Shown piece by piece: positions 20,284-31,107 of a stretch of DNA of 64,000 nucleotides (positions are counted from its first letter, which is position 1; each line of letters opens with the position of its first letter). The translations under genes and the position numbers were made by a program. The stretch covers positions 4,606,649 through 4,670,648 of the forward strand of contig JACTAT010000016.1 of assembly GCA_014526335.1 (NCBI GenBank). Direction: 5' to 3'. Under the pieces are notes generated by a model that was not told where the DNA came from, searched no databases, and was given only the letters and a program-made list of their open reading frames with translations. This DNA comes from Chrysaora quinquecirrha. Taxonomy: Eukaryota > Cnidaria > Scyphozoa > Semaeostomeae > Pelagiidae.

Positions 20284-20342
20284 TGAATATAACAAACAAA
20301 CAAACAAGCAAAAAACAAATAAACAAGCAAGCAGACAAACAA
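20284..20342. repeat. (CAAA)n-like low-complexity run
   Basis: AACAAACAAACAAACAAGC with imperfect continuation. Confidence 0.8.
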
Positions 20343-20557
20343 AATCATCAAATTGATATGCATAGCAAAACAAATATCTAGTATGTATACCACTTACCTT
20401 ATGATCCTGAGCCAGCCACGGTCCCAGAGGAGTGAGATATGTACTGTAGATTTCTCGGTAAAAATATGAAATTGTATCAGACAATAACTGGTCCTTGGGC
20501 AGCCAAGCATTTACACATTATTGTTTGGGAGATGAGCTCGTAACTTGTCATAACTCT

Positions 20558-20617
20558 ATTGTTTAGAACAATAGGGTATTGTTTAGAACAGTAGGGTATT
20601 GTCTAGAACAATAGGGT
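20558..20617. repeat. Three 20-bp tandem repeats
   Basis: The unit ATTGTTTAGAACAATAGGGT occurs three times head to tail, with one substitution in each of units 2 and 3. The unit contains a small inverted repeat (ATTGTT/AACAAT). Confidence 0.85.
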
Positions 20618-21411
20618 AATAACCTTGTCTTCACCAATGAGTGGGCAGATGTCATATTACCGCATGCGCAAAGAAGCAACTTTTAATTAAGTTTATGTTA
20701 TCCACTCAAAACAAGACAGCCAATCTAAATCTTAACCTGAACTATATTTAAACAATATGCTTTAAAGATATTAAATTTGTTAGAGTGCATACGGTCAGAA
20801 CATCCACAGGTAAAACAGTGGTGGAATACAACGCGCAGTATTTCGCGAATGGACATAATTTAGTTTTGCTACAGTATTAGCGTCTTATTGAATTCATCGA
20901 GTTTTAAAATACATAGTGTAGTATTTTTCTTTTATAATACAACCATGATACATTAGAGGATGATGAATACTGTTGTATTTCACTGAATTTGTGATTACGA
21001 TAAGATATTATGCAACTGAAAGCAGAAACACTGCAGCGCAAGACAACAAAAGTTTTTTTAAAAGTTACTGATATTTTGCCTTGCCAAGCAAGGCTTCTTC
21101 AGAGTGCGATCAACAGTTAAGTTTAATTACATTATATACTGAAAATTTTGAATCATGGTCGGTGCCATATGATTAGTGGAAGGGTGGATGCTTTGCAGTG
21201 ACACGTTGTGATGTTGGAGACGTGCGTGTGATGGTAATAATAAGAATGTTAACCATAATCATAATAATAAAAAAGAGAAATAGTGATAAAACGTATAATT
21301 ATAAAAAGTTTTCTTAATAATGATAAAATAATACAAATGATAAAAGTTGTGATAATAATGTGTGTAAATTATTAAGGTAATGGGAAAACAGAGAGTCAAG
21401 AAAGGTAGATA
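20618..21411. other. Spacer, no gene
   Basis: AT-rich; a purine-rich AATAATAAAA region at 21235-21300. Nothing coding. Confidence 0.5.
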
Positions 21412-22244
21412 GACAGGGTATTTTTGCCTGCAATCTAAGGAAGTGCCTAACCTTTGTTTTTAAACTTGATTTCTGGTAAAGCACTTCTCGAATGGGGTTC
21501 ATATCCCATCTTTTTTAACGTGTCAAACTGCCTGTTTTCGCTAAATTTGATGCTTGGATTTCAATTTGTAATAAAACTAGTGTTTTAGCTTATGTAGAGG
21601 CCTGGTACCAATTACCCTAGTCTAAAAATGGCACAAGGGGGCATTTATCAGTTGGGGCACATATCCTATCTTTTTAAGCACGTCAAACTGCCTGTTTTCG
21701 CCAAATTTGATGCTTGCATTACAATTTGCAATAAAACTAGTGTTTTAGCTTTTGTAGAGGCCTGGTACCAATTACCCCAGTCTAAAAATAGCACAAGGGG
21801 GCATTTCTCAGTTAGGGCACATATCCTATCTTTTTAAGCACGTCAAACTACCCCTTTTCGCCAAATTTGATACTGGTAACATAAAATGCACAATTGTTTC
21901 AACAACATCCCCACTATGAAAGGACCAGCTCAAAAAGGTCCCGATGACGTCATCATAAATATTTTAACCTTCGAAATGCAACAAAATGTATATCAATCGA
22001 AAGCTCTCAATGTGTTCTATCTATTTTTGCCATTTTCTTTCATATTAAATGGCTATTAAGCGAATTAAAATGGGTAAAAGGTATATTTTTATGACGTCAT
22101 CATGACGTCGTATATCACGTGATAGAAGCATTTCTCGATTTGGCTCCTGGTCTTAAACGATTCAGCGTAGTCGATTTACCGAGAATCAAGTTTAAAAACA
22201 AAGGTTAGGCACTTCCTTAGATTGCAGGCCAAAATACCCTGTCT
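21412..22244. mobile_element. TA-flanked MITE with about 63-bp TIRs (GACAGGGTATTTT)
   Basis: Left terminus GACAGGGTATTTTTGCCTGC and right terminus, inverted, GACAGGGTATTTTGGCCTGC; the match runs about 63 bp to AAACTTGATT. TA dinucleotides flank both ends (21410-21411, 22245-22246), as for Tc1/mariner-type elements. The interior holds a 160-bp tandem repeat. No transposase. A relative with long TIRs is at 51598-52698. Confidence 0.75.
21501..21880. repeat. 160-bp tandem repeat, about 2.4 units, inside a MITE
   Basis: Units start at 21501, 21661 and 21821 with ATATCC(C/T)ATCTTTTT. Two full units and a partial third, about 90 percent alike by eye. The short open frames across it follow the repeat, not a gene. 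Confidence 0.8.
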
Positions 22245-22379
22245 AAGAGGAGAAAAAAAATAGATAGGGTTAGTGCTCAGTGGCTCTGTTTAGCTTGTGA
22301 GGTGCAAGAGTGTTAGCTAGGCAAATGAAGTATTGCTCTTTGGCTCTTCTAACACTCTCTCGTTTGTTATGTAGTTGCA

Positions 22380-23640
22380 GTAACGGTAAAATTTGTAGAT
22401 CGTCAACCGTGTAGCCGGGTTTACAGAAGTGATCTGCAACCTCGGATTTGTCACGTTTTTGTTGATAATGTCCCTACGGTGCTCGTTGAATCTGTCTCGT
22501 AGTCGTCTTCCCGTCTGTCCGATGTACTGGCAGTTCTTGTCCCTGTTCTGTTAGCACCGCAGGCATTGTATGACGTAAATAACGTTGGTCGAGTTACAGT
22601 CCAGTCGCTGTTTGATGTTTTGTCTGTATTAGTGAATGTAACAGTAGTTGCCCCGTCAAGTATGTGTGCACATGTGTTGCAGTTGCGTTCGGACGAGCAC
22701 TTTGGTACGCCCTGGGAATCGTTGGTTAAGTCATGTTTTATTTTAGCACGTATCAGGTGATCCCAAAGGCTTTTTGTCCTTCGGTAGCTAAGTACTGGCG
22801 GTTGGGGGAAAGCTTCTTTGCAGTCGTCAGAGTTCTGCAATATACTGTAGTGTTTAGTAAGTATTTGAAACCAATTGAGGTAACCCTGGATGGTAGGTTA
22901 CCTCAAAAGGAGTCATGTTGTTCTGTCGCTCGTTTTTTGTCTTTAAGCTGTCTTGTCTTTTGATAAGAGAAGCTTTCAGTATTTCATTACGTACATGTTT
23001 ACGTCTCTAGTCTCTGTTCGTAAGGTATATGAGCAGTTCAGTTGTTCCTTTAGTAAAGGTCTTGTCGTCTGAGCAGATGCGTCGTAGGCGTAAAGTGAGA
23101 CTGTATGGTATGGAGGTTTTGGTATGTTTGGGATGCGCAGAAGAATGGAGAAGATATTGACGGGTGTCAGTTGGTTTGATGTTAAGTGTGACAGTGACAT
23201 GGAGGAAGTGAGTTGAGGTTGAGGAGATGTCGCTACTGAATTTGATGGTGGGATGGATTTTGTTAAGATTGTCAATAAAGTCAGTAAGTCTGTCATCGTC
23301 AATGTAGCGCCACCAGACAAGGGGCTTGAATGGTGCGCTGTCAAGGGCCCTAGTTTAAGAGCCACCATAAACAGATTTGCATATGGAGGTGCGATTCTAG
23401 TGCCCATTGCAGTACCGTGTTTCTGTAAGAAAAATTGTCCGTCAAAATCAAAATTATTTTTCTTACGTATTATATCGATCAAGTCACATACTGTTTCTTT
23501 AGGTGGATTAAGGTTAAAGCGTTTGTTAAGATGTGACCTGGCAGCCTCAATATCCAATTTAAAAACAATCCAATCATCAACTATTTTTATCAGCCACATT
23601 CGCTTTATTTTCCCTATAACAAATTTTATCCGGTTTATTT
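22380..23640 (-). mobile_element. Penelope-like retroelement fragment
   Basis: The minus strand encodes the end of a Penelope-like reverse transcriptase followed by the connector and GIY-YIG region. Its upstream side ends next to the copia element at 23672. Frameshifts occur between the RT and the connector. All plus-strand open frames here are antisense shadows. Confidence 0.75.
22451..22840 (-). pseudogene. Penelope-like connector and start of GIY-YIG region
   Basis: Begins FPQPPVLSYRRTKSLWDHLI, then GVPKCSSERNCNTC (cysteine-bearing connector) and a DWTVTRP stretch that precedes the GIY-YIG core in this family. The nuclease core itself is frameshifted at about 22560 (the translation turns into repetitive Ser/Thr/Asp/Arg). 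Confidence 0.7.
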
Positions 23641-23647
23641 TAACCAC
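22976..23647 (-). pseudogene. Penelope-like reverse transcriptase remnant
   Basis: Contains NNFDFDGQFFLQKHGTAMGT followed by RIAPPYANLFM, the diagnostic Penelope-family RT block. Downstream of this the frame degenerates into a Ser/Thr/Pro-rich translation, so a frameshift lies near 23360. The N-terminal RT motifs are absent. Confidence 0.75.
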
Positions 23648-23671
23648 TTTGTGAACAAAACATGTTTTATA

Positions 23672-23828
23672 TGTTAAAATTGACGCTAAGTTTATATTCT
23701 TTGTTATGTTGGTCGCATTTTTGCGCCATAATGAATTTGTTGCATTAGTTTTCCCACTAATTACTACTGTGGAAAAACATGGCTACCATGAACACCGCGT
23801 GTTAAAACCTTCCATCATGAGTTTAACA
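23672..23828 (+). repeat. copia 5' LTR
   Basis: Begins TGTTAAAATTGACGCTAAG and ends TTTAACA (TG..CA). Matches the right LTR apart from substitutions and about 26 bp missing after CCGCGTGTT. Confidence 0.85.
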
Positions 23829-24318
23829 GGTTATGGGCCCAGTAACCAGTGGCAGAATATTACCTTCGATGGAGATGAACGAAAATTTGAGCTATGGAAG
23901 ACAAAGTTTCTAGGATATATGAAACTGAAAAAGCTGAAAGATGTCCTCATTGGGGAAGGAGAAGATGTTGACCAAGAGAAGAATGAAACAGCATTCGCTG
24001 AATTGAAAGACTGAAAGACTGAAAGACCACTATGCTGGCACTGGAAAGCCTAGAATTATTACACTGTACACACAGCTAACATCTTTGAAGAGAAACACTT
24101 CTGAAACGATAACAGATTACATATTGAGAGCAGAAGCAGCTGCTAACGCCCTAAGAAATGCCAAAGAAACTGTACGTGATGGTCTTTTAGTCGCAATGAC
24201 TCTTAAGGGGTTACCAGATGAGTACAGAACCCTTTGTTGCTGTAATACACAGTCTGATATTGTCCAAAATTTTCAAAAATTCAATTCCAACATACCCCCA
24301 GTGTATTTTCTCTGTTGA
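23818..24318 (+). pseudogene. copia gag (UBN2-like) remnant
   Basis: Starts MSLTGYGPSNQW and FDGDERKFELWKTKFLGYM, then after a break at about 24012 continues as ETITDYILRAEAAANALR and KGLPDEYRTL. This is the gag-polyprotein (UBN2-type) fold of copia elements. The zinc knuckle and protease expected next are missing. Confidence 0.75.
23829..23842 (+). other. Primer binding site for initiator tRNA-Met (internal)
   Basis: GGTTATGGGCCCAG directly after the LTR is complementary to the anticodon stem-loop of animal initiator tRNA-Met (CTGGGCCCATAACC). Known animal copia elements use such an internal, half-tRNA primer rather than the tRNA 3' end. Confidence 0.8.
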
Positions 24319-25060
24319 AGCAGCAACACGATTGGGAGCCAAAGTAAATTTTGATGGAGACAGTGCCATGCTGATAGCAAATGATGGTAACACTACATTT
24401 TCTATTCAACAACATGGCCGCCTTTACTACCTATGTAAAACATATGTTGCTGAAAAGAGAAGTCAAACCCTAGAAATGTGGCACAGACTTCTGGGACACT
24501 GCAATATTGAAGATGTAAAAAGGCAGAGCACCTTGTTCAAGGTATGAACAGAACAGAAAAGAAAAACTTTGATTGTGAAACTTGTACCCTCTCAAAGCAA
24601 ACAAATGTTCGCAATAGAGATCCTGATGTAATAGCTGAAGAGCCATTCCAGTTAGTACACACAGATCTAGCTGGCCCTATTGACCCAATTGCTAAAGATG
24701 GTTTTCGATATGCCATAATTTTTACCGTGATTATTCTGGATGCTTGTTTACCTATTTTATTAAAGAAAAATCAGATGCTGTGAAAAGTTACAGAGAAATT
24801 TATTGCTGATATTGCACCTTACGGAACGTCAAGAATCTTAACTTCCACACTGATGTATTTCCAGCTGGAGATGTTAAATGTATCAGAAGCGACAATGGAG
24901 GTGAATTTATATCTAACGAATTCAAAGCATTACTCCTTAAAAATGGTATCAAGTATGAACTATCATCACTATATTCTCCGCACCAAAATGGTACAGCGAA
25001 AAAAATTGGCGCACATTGTTTGATATGGCCCGAGACTTACTTATAGAGTTGCAATTGCTA
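24318..25060 (+). pseudogene. copia pre-integrase and integrase remnant
   Basis: RLYYL and MWHRLLGHCNIEDVKR followed by CETCTLSKQT give the HHCC zinc module. HTDLAGPI begins the catalytic core. The second part (RSDNGGEFISNEF and YSPHQNGTAKK) is in another frame, so the core is frameshifted near 24780. Confidence 0.75.
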
Positions 25061-25224
25061 AAGTACCTATGGACCTATGCCATAATGACTGCAACATAAA
25101 TCCGCAACCGTTGCAATGTCCAACGAATCAAGAATACCCCTTATGGCTCAATTACTGGATTGAAACCAAATGTTACAAAAATACACATATTTGGGACAGT
25201 TTTGATACCCTTATGTCCACAATG

Positions 25225-25502
25225 CAAAGAAGCTTGATCCACGTAACAGAAAAGGTTATTTTGTGGGCTATGATCGAGACAGCCTATCGTATCTTGTTTA
25301 TAATCCAGAAACCAGAACTGTGATGAAACATCGCCTTGTGAAATTGACAGGAAAATTTCAAGTAGTGCAACCAGAGGAAGGCCTCATTTCTGAACCTAAA
25401 CCAACTGATGACGTGGAATTCAATCTGCAGCCAAACCTACCACAAGATGAAACTACATCAGCAAATGAAGAGGAAAGGAGTCACGAAGGCCGCTATCCTT
25501 AA
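25225..25502 (+). pseudogene. copia integrase C-terminal part
   Basis: KKLDPRNRKGYFVGYDRDS followed by YLVYNPETRTV, then an acidic connector to RT. The frame changes near 25263. Confidence 0.65.
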
Positions 25503-25595
25503 CGCAATCATCAAGTTTCAAACTACCTCCAAGACTATGATTTAACTGAAGGAGATGAAACAAGTGATTCTACCACCCAATTTGACTTTCTTTAT

Positions 25596-26230
25596 ATGTT
25601 AGATGTACCCCTATCATATAATGATGCAGCAAGTTGTGAAGACGCCTCTAAGAGGAAACTTGCAATGGATGCAGAAATGAAGTCACTTGAAGACAACAAC
25701 ACCTTTACAGAAACTGAATTACCAGAAGGTAGAACGTTAGTTAGGGAAAGATGGGCGTATGCTGTAAAAGGTGACCCTGAAAACCCTGTATACAAAGCAC
25801 GTTATGTTGCTAAAGGATATAGTCAAGTACAAGGGATTGACTATTCAGAAACATTCTCACCAACTGCCAGAATGGAGTCAGTAAGAACACTGATGCAAGT
25901 AGCAGTACAGTATGATTGGCTACTGCATCAAATGGATGTGAAAAGTGCTTATCTACACGCTCCAATTGACCGAGAGGTTTATGAAGAGCAAGCAACTGGT
26001 TACAAATCAGGTAACAAAGTCTGGAAATTAAAAAATCACTGTATTGACTGAAACAAAGTGGCAGAAACTGGCATTCTGTCTTACATGATTACCATGATTA
26101 CTTTGTTCAATCAACTGCCGATCCCTGCGTCTTTATCAAAAACAGTAAAGATGAATCCATTGTTCTACTTGCATGGGTTGACGATATAATTATTCCTGCC
26201 AGTTCTAAAATCTTTCTACAGTACATGAAA
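25596..26230 (+). pseudogene. copia reverse transcriptase (RVT_2) remnant
   Basis: WAYAVKGDPENPVYKARYVA and QMDVKSAYLHAPIDREVY (motif A) are intact to about 26040. The active-site box, in another frame at 26173-26184, reads WVDD in place of YVDD, with both aspartates kept. Confidence 0.8.
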
Positions 26231-26439
26231 TGAAACAGCAATCGAGTTCAAAATCAACATCAAGGACCTTGGAAAGTTGTCCTCTTTCCTTGGAATCAGA
26301 TTTGAAGAAACAAATGACAGTGTTGCAATGTCACAAACAAATTACTAGGAACACATTCTCAAATTTCAAGTTATGGAAAATTGAACCACGTACCACAACA
26401 CCATGTGAGCCAAACCCGACTTCGTATGATGCAAATGTA

Positions 26440-27118
26440 ATCACCAATACAGCTGGGAACACCAAGCAGTACCGCCAAGTAGTTGGAAACCTAGTCTATG
26501 CAATGACATGTACCCGACCAGATCTTAGCTACGCCATTACTAAGCTGTCACAGCACTTATCTTGCCCTGATGCTGCCGACTGGACAATGTTAAAGCATGT
26601 ACTTCGAGCACACCACATACTGTTTGACCTTTAAGAAGTCACCCACTGATCTACAACTCACTGCATATTGTGATGCTGATTGGGCTTCATCCTTAGCTGA
26701 CCGTCACAACATTACAGGATACTGCATTAGGCTTTGTGCAAATGGATCACCAATTAGTTGGAAATCTAAGAAGCAGAAATCAGTCGCCATGTCAACCTGT
26801 GAAGCAGAATATGTATAATTATCCATTACTTGTCAAGAAGTTATACACCTGACCCGCCTTGTGCAGGAGCAAATACCAGACAAGCTCAACGCTGTTGTAA
26901 TGAACGATAATAAGGGTGCTATCGCATTAGTCAAAAATCCAGTGAAACATGCTAAGTCTAAAAATATAGACATACGATATAATTTTGTTCGTGAATGTTA
27001 CAACAACAACCAAAATGCATTAGACTATGTACCATCGAATGATAATGTTGCAGATATATTCACAAAGCCGCCGAAGAAATATTTATTTCAGAAATTTAAA
27101 CATTATCTATTTGGCTGA
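26440..27118 (+). pseudogene. copia RNase H remnant and C-terminus
   Basis: Motifs RQVVGNLVYAMTCTRPDLSY, AYCDADWASSLADRH, ISWKSKKQKSVAMSTCEAEY and KSKNIDIRYNFVRE..VADIFTKP, spread over three frames. The final stop precedes the polypurine tract by about 20 bp. Confidence 0.8.
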
Positions 27119-27144
27119 AAGACAAACTTAACCTCAAGTTGGGG

Positions 27145-27323
27145 TGTTGATATTGACGCTAAGTATATATTCTTTGTTATGTTGGTCGCATATATGCGCC
27201 ATTATGAATTTGTTATGTTAGTTTTCCCGCGCTTTTACTTCTGTGGAAAAACATGGCTGAACACCGCGTGTTGAAATCGTTGTCTTCATTGTTCATGTCT
27301 TACCCTCCATCATGAGTTTAACA
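27145..27323 (+). repeat. copia 3' LTR
   Basis: Begins TGTTGATATTGACGCTAAG after the purine tract AAGTTGGGG and ends TTTAACA. 179 bp against 157 bp for the left LTR, which has an internal deletion. Confidence 0.85.
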
Positions 27324-27555
27324 TAATACTACCTTTTCTCGTACAGTAAATAAACCTAACATCAATATAACTTCTCTAACAAAAATAACAATCACAATTG
27401 CGTTCTGCTCCATAGGGATTCATTCCACCCATGGAGCAGCAAAGCAGGAGTAATTTACAGCCAAGCGCTCAGATATAGAAAAGTTACAACTGATGATATT
27501 GAATTGTATATAAAGCTTAAAGCCCTAAAATGCCACTTACTTGGTAGGGGTTATT

Positions 27556-28860
27556 CAGGGCGGATCCAGACTACCGCTATTACCGCTTAAGCGGTAGTCA
27601 GATTATTTTCCAGAAAAAATAGAAAAATATATATTTCCAATTAAATGTTCAAAGTTTTGAGAACACTCGAACATTCATCTTGTCCTGACATATTCCTCCC
27701 ACCTTTATAGATATTTTGCTTCGTGAACATGAACCGCCAGCTGGATATCACATGCACAAAGGCACACCGCACAAAGGTTTGACCCAGCTTCATTGATCCG
27801 TCCATAATCGATGTTGCTGATGACAACGATGTTTTTAGGATGGGGGGATGTGTAGGTGAGCGGTAATGAGCGGTAGTCAACTGGTCTAGACCAATGAAAT
27901 GCTCGCAAACTGCCAGTTCAACATGGGGGATGCATACTGAAACTGATGAAAACCAATCAGCAGCCAAGTTGACTACCGCTCGATTGTTATCGAAAAAAAC
28001 GATAACAACCAATGGCAAGCGAGAATGACCAAACTAACATGGGGGATGCGTATCATTACCGCTCACTACCGCTCGATTTCAGCTCAATCATGGGGGATAC
28101 CTACATTCAGAAACTGATCCAGAACTTCAGAAATGCAGAAATGAAATGATTCAAACTCACATGAGTCATGTCACGTGCTCAGTTTTTCCTCTACTCTACA
28201 CTTCACTTAGGCCTTGCAGTGTGACAAGATGAAGCCTGCTTGGCCACTGCAAGAACTAAGTAAAGTTATTGCTATTCCCGATCTAATAGAAAAGGAGGAG
28301 AAGCTCAATATTCTGAAAAATTCATGTGAGCAGCATTTAAAAGTCAATATACATGACGAGACGAGGATAAGGAGAAGAGACCTAAAACATTGGTTGAGTG
28401 TGACTCTGGGTTGCTGCAATTTCCTGATGGCCAGAAAGTCAGAGCAAAGGGAAAGCTTAACTTTTATTTCTAAACAAACTCTGAAAATAGAAAACTAATG
28501 CCCTGTTTGAGCTTCTCCTCCTCCTTATGCTATATTTTTACAAGCCCTGGACAGATCGTTCTGTAAATGTACTCTTGTAAATGCCTGTACTTTTGTGTTG
28601 TTTGGCCTAGGCAGGCCACCTTGTATATAGACTTTTGGTAGATATTATGTGATGCCTAGGCCTATCTATCCACCTTGAATTATTTCTTTCAGGGTGAATC
28701 TTGCAGTTAAGAAAGGGCGTTTCCCATGATGAAAAAGGCGTTTCCTATGATGAAAAAGGGCGTTTCCCTCGTAAAAAAGGGGCGTGGTCCAAAAAAATTT
28801 CCTGGGGCTACGCCCCCAGACCCCCTCAGCGGTAGTCAGATTTTCCCTAGATCCGCCCAG
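27556..28860. mobile_element. Non-autonomous DNA transposon with CAGGGCGGATC ends
   Basis: The left end CAGGGCGGATCCAGACTACC and right end GGTAGTC..GATCCGCCC are inverted copies; ACCGCT/AGCGGT motifs recur in the interior (27580, 27870, 28060, 28830). The right subterminus has a GGGGCTACGCCCCC hairpin. hAT-like by its CAGGG start; no transposase or clear target duplication. The 94-codon frame at 28214-28498 is unrecognised. Confidence 0.55.
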
Positions 28861-29565
28861 CCTCGGTTTGAAACGTGGTCTGTAGAGAGAAAGGAATCTT
28901 TCTTTCGCTTTGATTCTTGCTTTTTACTACCTTGTAACTTGTCGAGTTTAGTTTAGTTAATGTTTGTGGTTTAAATACATTAGAAAATACACGCAGTCAG
29001 ATTCTTTGGAGAGTTTCAAGTATACGCTACACGCCCGTATAGTTGGAGGGTTGAGATAACTGCAATCATAAAACAAGGTGACATATAATTTTACAATTTT
29101 TAATAGAGAAACTCGTTAATTAAAGAAGTCTAGTGACAGAGATAGTAGGGTGTTAATTTGACGAAAGGAGCGTGTTCAACTCCTTGACGTGGCCTAAGTC
29201 CAAAAATGAACGGTCTTTAGTCAAAGGAATTGAGCAGAGCTCAAGATAATTGTAAGTAGACGTGTTATTTATGAAAACCTCATAGAAAAATATTTCATTT
29301 CCTAAAAAGTTTCGCTAATGTCTTAGCAGAGGTTTTGTACAAAAAGAAGTGTTTCGTTTCATGTTTTTCTGTTACATCCAGTGATTATAGGTCAAAAGCT
29401 CTTACTGAAAGTCATTTGATCGCGGAGTTTATGTTAAACTTCAATTACAACTTTTTCGTCTACTTTACTTTTACTTTCGTTTTTAGGTTGATGCCACAGC
29501 AGAGCGATGCAGCAGTAAAAATACCAATAAACTGAAGTGGTGACGATATTGCAGCGCACAAGAAG
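28861..29565. other. Spacer, no gene
   Basis: No recognised coding sequence or repeat; a 66-codon frame at 29335 looks random. Confidence 0.45.
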
Positions 29566-30087
29566 CAGGGACGCCTCCACGTATGGAGGGCAAGGGGGGC
29601 AAAGGTTTGAGGAAGAGCAACCGAGGGGGTTTAGGGAAATTTTAAGTGACCATGCCCTTCAGAAGCCTGGAAAACGTGGGAAAAACCCTTTAAATGTTTT
29701 CATTGACAATTAAACTGTTTATCGTTAACTCTATTTTCCAGGAGCAATCCTTATTTTTTTGAAGAATTGGTACATTTAAAGTCATAAAGTTTTGTAATAA
29801 AATGTTGCTATTGATTTCCGAAAATTGACTTTCTCTGTTAATTAATTACGGGCGACATGTTTCACATCGATTTTCCACCGACCCAGAAACATGTAATGAA
29901 ATCAATATATTATGGTCCTTTCTTGCCTTACTTCTAACCTACAATTCTACAATATTTATCAGACAACTTTAAAGCTATTTTTAAAATAGTTGTTGTCGCT
30001 GAGGGCACAGCTTGCCCCTCTTTGCCCCTCCCTCGGATAAAGGCATGAGGGGCAGTTGCCCCCTTGCCCCCACCGTAGGCGTCCTTG
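29566..30087. mobile_element. hAT-type MITE (CAGGGACGCCT)
   Basis: The left end CAGGGACGCCTCC and right end GGCGTCCTTG are imperfect inverted copies; both are followed inward by GGGGCAAGGGGGCAA-type runs. ACAAGAAG lies before it and ACAAAAAT after it, an 8-bp duplication with two mismatches, as expected of hAT. No transposase. Confidence 0.6.
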
Positions 30088-30424
30088 ACAAAAATGCGCA
30101 GATGGGAAAGGCAGAGGCAGACAGTGGCTAAACAAAACCTTGATGCAGAAAAGGCTAGATGTATCCTAGAACCAATGGAAAGATGGAATCGATCACGGTG
30201 GATTAATAGAGTACATTCGGAAACCTTCCCCTGCGCAGCAGCAGTGTTTTTCCCACGGATTGTATCCTTTGTTCTTCTTATCATATCACATTTTAGATTA
30301 CATGGGTGCAATTTTATTTTATATTTTTATATGTATAACACATTAATTAATGGTTGCTGAGGCAAAGTTTTTTATTTTTAATCCGATTATGTTGATTGAT
30401 TGGTTAGTTTGTGTAAATGATTTT

Positions 30425-30606
30425 ATCACTTTTAGTTGCTGTAAACATGTTTATCTATTGGTCTTTTATGATTTTTTATTCAGTTGCTGTATATGAATGG
30501 AAAGGAAAGGATGTGTTTCAGTTATTTTAACTCGTCTATCTCTCTTTCTGAATCTTCTTGGCGCTAATGCGAACAGCCTAGATGAGGTAGCTACGGTTAT
30601 ACTTCA
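30425..30606 (+). repeat. BEL/Pao left LTR, 5'-truncated
   Basis: Matches 31376-31546 plus 32005-32025 of the right LTR; its upstream part (equivalent to 31108-31375) is missing. It is followed by GTGGTCTGCCGAGAACCGG, a probable primer-site region. Confidence 0.65.
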
Positions 30607-30608
30607 TA

Positions 30609-30900
30609 GTGGTCTGCCGAGAACCGGATAGCGCTAGAATGTCTCAAGCAGACGCTTTAGCAAAGTTAAAGAAAAAGAGAAAAACGACCCGAGAGCAAGT
30701 TACCAGATTGCTGAATATGATAAAAGAGGCCCTGGATGATGAAGATGCTGATATTAGAAAGTTAAGGCAATTGGAAGTTAGTCTGAACTGAAAGATGAGA
30801 AAGCTGAATTGAAACGCCTGGATGATGAAATATTATGAGAAAGAGACGAAGCCGATGAAGTTTGTGATAAAGAGTCGAAAAGGGGCAGGCGAAATAGGAA
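30609..30900 (+). pseudogene. BEL/Pao gag N-terminal remnant
   Basis: MSQADALAKLKKKRKTTREQ then VTRLLNMIKEALDDEDADIR and, after a one-base shift near 30790, LKDEKAELKRLDDEIL. This charged coiled-coil start is typical of BEL/Pao gag proteins. It stops at about 30840. Confidence 0.6.
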
Positions 30901-31107
30901 ATTGTCGTATTCAATTTGATATGATTGGGAGAAGCTTTGGGAACCAATTGGTCCCCTAGTGTTGCAGATTCAAGAAGTACGAAAGGAAGAAGTGCATCGC
31001 ATCCCAAGAAAGCCTTAGATCAACTTCGAGTCAAGCAAGCAGTCAAGTGAGCAGCCAAGCTCAAGTTGGCGAAACCGAAGCTTAATCTCCTAGTCATGCC
31101 GTGAGAG

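Larger units (their letters stand above)
23672..27323 (+). mobile_element. Ty1/copia-type LTR retrotransposon, degenerate
   Basis: Complete end to end: left LTR 23672-23828, primer site 23829-23842, gag, zinc-finger/integrase, RT, RNase H in copia order, polypurine tract 27136-27144 and right LTR 27145-27323. Flanks read TTATA (23667-23671) and TAATA (27324-27328), a plausible 5-bp duplication with one mismatch. At 3.65 kb it is shorter than typical copia elements; the protease region and parts of integrase appear deleted. At least six frame breaks. It interrupts or abuts the Penelope element to its left. Confidence 0.9.

Noticed and set aside
23253..23654. Plus-strand open frames at 22566-22963 and 23253-23654
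   Set aside because: Antisense to Penelope-like RT and connector motifs.
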